Positions 60,975-64,000 of a stretch of DNA of 64,000 nt are shown here, one piece after another. Location: assembly GCA_013286165.1 (NCBI GenBank), contig JABDGF010000004.1, forward strand, positions 16,925 to 80,924. The letters are read 5' to 3'. Below the pieces are notes generated by a model. It saw only the letters and a program-made list of their open reading frames with translations. It did not search any database and was not told the origin of the DNA. This stretch comes from Acidobacteriota bacterium (GTDB taxonomy: Bacteria; Acidobacteriota; Terriglobia; Acidiferrales; UBA7541). The first letter of the stretch is position 1. The number at the start of each line of letters is the position of its first letter. A program made the position numbers and the translations under genes.

Positions 60975-61937
60975 TTGAAAGTTCGCGTTTGCTTCCACGA
61001 TCGATGCTTCGACGGCGCCGCCTCCGCCGCCGTCTTCACGCGCTTCCTGCGCGAACGCGTCCATCCCGATGCCGATTTCCATTACACCGGCATGACCCAC
61101 AAAGCGTCTGCGCCTTTCGAAGACGATGTCTTCGACGGAGACGAAAACGCCATCGTCGATTTCAAATATTCCGATTCGCCGAAGCTTACCTGGTGGTTTG
61201 ACCACCATCAGAGCGCGTTCCTCACGCCCGCCGACGCCGCTCACTTCCGCGCTGACACTTCCGGTCGCCAGTTCTACGATCCGACCTACAAGTCCTGCAC
61301 GAAATTCATCGCGAATATCGCCACTAAAAAATTCGGCTTCGACGCAACGCCCATCGCTGACCTGATCCACTGGGGCGACATCATCGACGGCGCCCAGTTC
61401 AAAGACGCCGCCGAAGCCGTCTCCTATTCCGCTCCGGCCACGCAACTCGCGCTCGTCATCGAAGCCGCGCCCGAAGCGAACCTCGTCCCCAAGCTCATCC
61501 CGGACATGGCCTACAAATCGCTTCCGGAAATGATTCAGCTCCCGATCGTTCAGAAATATCTGGGCCCGCTTCTCGAACGCCATCGCAAATCGCTCGATAC
61601 GTTCCGCGAACGCGCCGAATCCCGCGACGGCGTCATCTATTTCGACGTCAGCGACCTCGACCTCGAGGGCTACAACAAATTTGTCCCGTATTATTTGTTT
61701 CCGGATGCCACGTACTCGGTTGGGCTGAGCGCCTCGCACGTGCGCTCGAAAGTTTCGATCGGCACCAGCCCCTGGAAAGACGTCCCGCCCGAGGTCAACC
61801 TCGCCTCGATCGCCGAAAAACACGGCGGCGGCGGCCACCCGAGAGTCTCCGCCATAAGCTTCGGCCCCGGCGACATCAACCGCGCCCGCCAAGTCGCCCG
61901 CGAAATCGCCACCCAATTGCGCGCCGCCCCCAAATAA
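60975..61937 (+). CDS. DHH family phosphoesterase
   Basis: This 320-residue protein has the phosphodiesterase motifs of the DHH superfamily: CFHDRCFDGAASAAVF (motif I region), VDFKYS, FDHHQSAFL (DHH motif), LIHWGDIIDGAQF and the C-terminal HGGGGHPRVSAISF (DHHA1-type). Family members cleave short oligonucleotides, cyclic dinucleotides or phosphate esters. Which applies here cannot be told. The start is TTG at 60975 with GAGG 8 bp upstream. Confidence 0.88.
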   Translation: MKVRVCFHDRCFDGAASAAVFTRFLRERVHPDADFHYTGMTHKASAPFEDDVFDGDENAIVDFKYSDSPKLTWWFDHHQSAFLTPADAAHFRADTSGRQFYDPTYKSCTKFIANIATKKFGFDATPIADLIHWGDIIDGAQFKDAAEAVSYSAPATQLALVIEAAPEANLVPKLIPDMAYKSLPEMIQLPIVQKYLGPLLERHRKSLDTFRERAESRDGVIYFDVSDLDLEGYNKFVPYYLFPDATYSVGLSASHVRSKVSIGTSPWKDVPPEVNLASIAEKHGGGGHPRVSAISFGPGDINRARQVAREIATQLRAAPK

Positions 61938-61948
61938 CCCGTCCGACG

Positions 61949-62126
61949 GCCGACCCGGCGGTCGGCGTCTCACAGGCGCCCGCGCCTCAGTAGGACAGGC
62001 TCTCAGCCTGTCTGCACCCCGCTCTCAGCGGGGTGTGCATTCGCCTTTGCCTCAGCTTTGAGCGAGCGCAGCGAGCTGTAGCTTAGACTTTCGAGTCTGA
62101 GCGCGACCAACTCTCAGTTGGTCGCG
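61949..62126. repeat. Intergenic hairpin array, copy C (fullest)
   Basis: Six hairpins in series. 61949-61966: GCCGACC/GGTCGGC, loop CGGC. 61974-61987: AGGCGC/GCGCCT, loop CC. 61994-62012: GACAGGCT/AGCCTGTC, loop CTC. 62015-62035: CACCCCGCT/AGCGGGGTG, loop CTC. 62082-62101: CTTAGACT/AGTCTGAG, loop TTCG. 62102-62126: CGCGACCAACT/AGTTGGTCGCG, loop CTC. The last four match copy A almost exactly; in the final stem one G-C pair of copy A is C-G here. Confidence 0.85.
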
Positions 62127-62195
62127 GGTTGAGCCGTCCTCAATTCTGGCAACTACCATCCATCAGCGCGATCACAATAGGTAAGAAGCGCACGT

Positions 62196-62221
62196 GGCAC
62201 AGGCCGCTGTTGCCTGTGTGC
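62196..62221. repeat. GCACAGGC hairpin, copy 3
   Basis: GCACAGGC pairs with GCCTGTGTGC around the loop CGCTGTT. It is the third copy of a short dispersed hairpin in this window. Confidence 0.55.
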
Positions 62222-62270
62222 TCCAACATTCTACCCAACAAATTAAATTCCCACGACCCACGAACCCCGT

Positions 62271-62298
62271 TTGCCCCACCGCCCCCTCATGCTACAAT
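62271..62298 (+). promoter_or_regulatory. Promoter of tRNA-Lys
   Basis: -35 TTGCCC (62271-62276), a 16-bp spacer, -10 TACAAT (62293-62298). The predicted start is a few bases before the mature tRNA 5' end. Confidence 0.65.
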
Positions 62299-62310
62299 TT
62301 TTGTTCGCGT

Positions 62311-62385
62311 GGGCCGGTAGCTCAATGGTAGAGCAGCTGCCTCTTAAGCAGCGGGTTGTAGGTTCGAGTCCTACCCGGCTCACCA
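62311..62385 (+). tRNA. tRNA-Lys (anticodon CUU)
   Basis: Acceptor GGGCCGG pairs with CCGGCTC (one G-U), followed by ACCA with encoded CCA. The D-arm AGCTCAATGGTAGAGC, the anticodon stem GCTGC/GCAGC with loop CTCTTAA (CUU) and the T-arm GTAGGTTCGAGTCCTAC are canonical. It has 75 nt with CCA. Confidence 0.96.
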
Positions 62386-62410
62386 CTCAGTCCCTTCCGC
62401 AGTCACCCCG

Positions 62411-64000
62411 CTAATACCAGTAAGGCGTCTGCTTCGTCCACTCGCTCTTCGGATATCGCGCATGCAGCAACTCGAACGCGAGCTTCGAGTAATTCACCTT
62501 CGTCTTCCCGTAGCACCCGAACCGGGTGAGCCGCACCACGTAGTGCAGCGCCTCCGGCACGCGCGCATCATCGGGATGGACCTTCGCAAACGCTAACACC
62601 GCCTCGCCCAGCGCCTTCGCTGCCGTGCCCGTTGCCGCAAGCGCCGCGAATTCGTTCGCCGCCGCCTCGCGCTCCGTCGCGCTTAAAAATTCCGGCGATC
62701 CCACCGCACCGCCCGGATACAAGGCCGCGAGCGGCCCCTCGATCTTCGCTTCGCTCCCGTAATCGTTCCCGTCGTACTCGTCGTCCTTCACGCCCGGCGG
62801 ACGCACCCAAGCGCACCACCAATTCTGCCGGTAGCTGCTGAGCTTCGTGTCGCCATCCACGTCACGCCCGGGTCCGCTATCGACGAGCGGCGCCCATCCA
62901 GGCGTCTTCAAAATCGCAAACACGCCCGCGAAGTTCCGCTCCTCATCCGTCTTCGCCGTCGCGTAAGCGTCGATGTCCGCCGCGCGATCGGGGAAGTAAA
63001 TTTTCATCCTAGAGGAAAGCTCGAGTCCGACCGTGCTGTCGTGAACGATCACCGCGCGCGTCCACGCCGCCTGCGTCACCGCTTTTTGCAGCGACGGCGG
63101 TATCGCCTCTGAACTCGACGCCTTCGCCAGCATCGCCAGCGAAAACTTCGTCGTCATCGCCACCGCCGCATCCGCATCGAACAGCGGCACGCTATCGGCC
63201 GGCTTGTCGAAACTTCCCGTATCGCTAAACTCGCTCTTCGCGTTCGCCCCAAATGCCGACGCAGGTGCCCACGCCTCTGGCGCATCCGTCGTGATTGTCA
63301 CCACCGGCGTTCGCACCGCATACTTCAGCCAATCATCGAGATTCGTCGCGAGCTGCATCCGCATCGCTAAACACAAATTTCGCGACGAGACACTGAGCGG
63401 CACCGTAGCATTCCCCAACGTCGCTTCCACTCCGGCGCGCGCCTCGTCGCGCTTTCCGGCTGACGCCAGCAGCCGGTTACGATGAAACGCCACCGTCACG
63501 TACGCCGGATTCGCCGGCTCGATTTTCGCGGCAGCTTCAATCAACGCCGCGGCACTCGGCGAATTGTCCGGCGCCTGCGCAAGCGCCGCCACGAGCCACG
63601 GCACCGAATGCGTCTCGCTCCAGCGCGCGATCGCATGATTCGTTTTGTCCGGTGCCGCAGCCGGCAGCGCGAACGTGTTCACCCAATCCATCAAATCTTC
63701 GCCGGAGCCCGCCGACGGCTTCGCCTCGGGCGCGACGTCGGTGTATTTCGCCTCGAACGATGTAAAGTCTCCCACCGCGCCGCCGTAATCCGCCACCGGC
63801 GCTGCTCCCGCCAACTCCGCCGCCAATTGTTTCGCCCGCGCCGGAGGATCGAGCCGAAACGCCACAAATCCTTCCAAACCTCTCGCGGACACTCGAACGT
63901 CTTCATCGGCCGGATCGTTCGCGATTTTTTCCAGTGCCGTTCGCGCCGCACGCAAATCCACGCCTGCCTGCGCGATATCCGAAGAGCGAGTGGACGAAGC
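62411..64000 (-). CDS. Protein of unknown function, 5' end outside the window
   Basis: The frame is open through the right edge, so the 529 residues seen are the C-terminal part. They are Ala/Asp-rich and largely helical (ALEKIANDPADEDVRVSARGLEGF, EAAAKIEPANPAYVTVAFHRNRLLASAGKRDEARAGVEATLG), suggestive of helical repeats. The end is YPKSEWTKQTPYWY. A C-terminal region (RFGCYGKTKVNYSKLAFELLHARYPKS) looks conserved, but I do not recognise the family. It converges with tRNA-Lys, 25 bp away. Confidence 0.75.
   Translation of the reverse strand, partial: ASSTRSSDIAQAGVDLRAARTALEKIANDPADEDVRVSARGLEGFVAFRLDPPARAKQLAAELAGAAPVADYGGAVGDFTSFEAKYTDVAPEAKPSAGSGEDLMDWVNTFALPAAAPDKTNHAIARWSETHSVPWLVAALAQAPDNSPSAAALIEAAAKIEPANPAYVTVAFHRNRLLASAGKRDEARAGVEATLGNATVPLSVSSRNLCLAMRMQLATNLDDWLKYAVRTPVVTITTDAPEAWAPASAFGANAKSEFSDTGSFDKPADSVPLFDADAAVAMTTKFSLAMLAKASSSEAIPPSLQKAVTQAAWTRAVIVHDSTVGLELSSRMKIYFPDRAADIDAYATAKTDEERNFAGVFAILKTPGWAPLVDSGPGRDVDGDTKLSSYRQNWWCAWVRPPGVKDDEYDGNDYGSEAKIEGPLAALYPGGAVGSPEFLSATEREAAANEFAALAATGTAAKALGEAVLAFAKVHPDDARVPEALHYVVRLTRFGCYGKTKVNYSKLAFELLHARYPKSEWTKQTPYWY

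Larger units (their letters stand above)
61938..62310. other. Intergenic region, DHH gene to tRNA-Lys
   Basis: These 373 bp contain hairpin array copy C (61949-62126), copy 3 of the GCACAGGC hairpin (62196-62221) and the tRNA-Lys promoter (62271-62298). No gene is seen. Confidence 0.6.

Overview
The window is about 64 kb of chromosomal, moderately high-GC bacterial DNA (near 60% by eye, not computed). The organism is most likely an acidobacterium of the Terriglobia type. That is inference from the mix of genes: a Ser/Thr kinase fused to a C-terminal beta-propeller, a PadR regulator next to a membrane protein, Tat-exported enzymes, DUF4382-type and kelch-like lipoproteins with Gly/Ser tethers, an EF-G with a domain IV insertion, and zinc (C+) forms of L24, S14, S4 and L36. 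No phage, insertion sequence, CRISPR array or rRNA gene was found. Two tRNA genes are present.

Region 1 (1-20776, all + strand) is the fused str, S10, spc and alpha ribosomal clusters. It runs from the 3' end of rpsG through fusA, tuf, rpsJ, rplC, rplD, rplW, rplB, an extra 114-residue basic Cys/His protein, rpsS, rplV, rpsC, rplP, rpmC, rpsQ, rplN, rplX, rplE, rpsN, rpsH, rplF, rplR, rpsE, rpmD, rplO, secY, adk, map, infA, rpmJ, rpsM, rpsK, rpsD, rpoA and rplQ, and ends at an intrinsic terminator. Several start-stop overlaps imply translational coupling. The gaps before rpsK, rpsD and rpoA are unusually long and hold strong hairpins, which look like candidate autoregulatory sites.

Region 2 (21000-33527, mostly - strand): a guaB, vanZ-like, M61 peptidase, DUF1697 operon with a good promoter; a padR plus membrane-protein pair; a Tat-exported protein of unknown function whose promoter carries the same 25-bp operator as padR; a YheT-like hydrolase (+ strand); and a kinase/propeller gene followed by a Tat-exported M24 peptidase.

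Region 3 (33699-50262): secA with its own promoter and terminator, a DUF4097 protein, two small unknowns, a DUF962 protein, a DUF4382 lipoprotein, and then a + strand run mrp, gamma-carbonic-anhydrase-like, hisS, aspS, mutL, cmk. It ends with a secreted beta-propeller-like gene interrupted by one in-frame TGA.

Region 4 (50346-57778, - strand): tig, clpP, clpX and lon, reading from a near-consensus promoter, followed by rho. This is a protein-folding and proteolysis module. Region 5 (57779-64000): a kelch-like lipoprotein, tRNA-Leu(UAG), a zinc-ribbon DUF4870 protein, a DHH phosphoesterase, tRNA-Lys(CUU) and a partial gene of unknown function.

The most unusual feature is a family of dispersed intergenic hairpin arrays (20836, 57796, 60060, 61949). 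They are modular and share stems with CTC or UUCG-like loops. A compensatory stem change between copies suggests that the structure itself is conserved.
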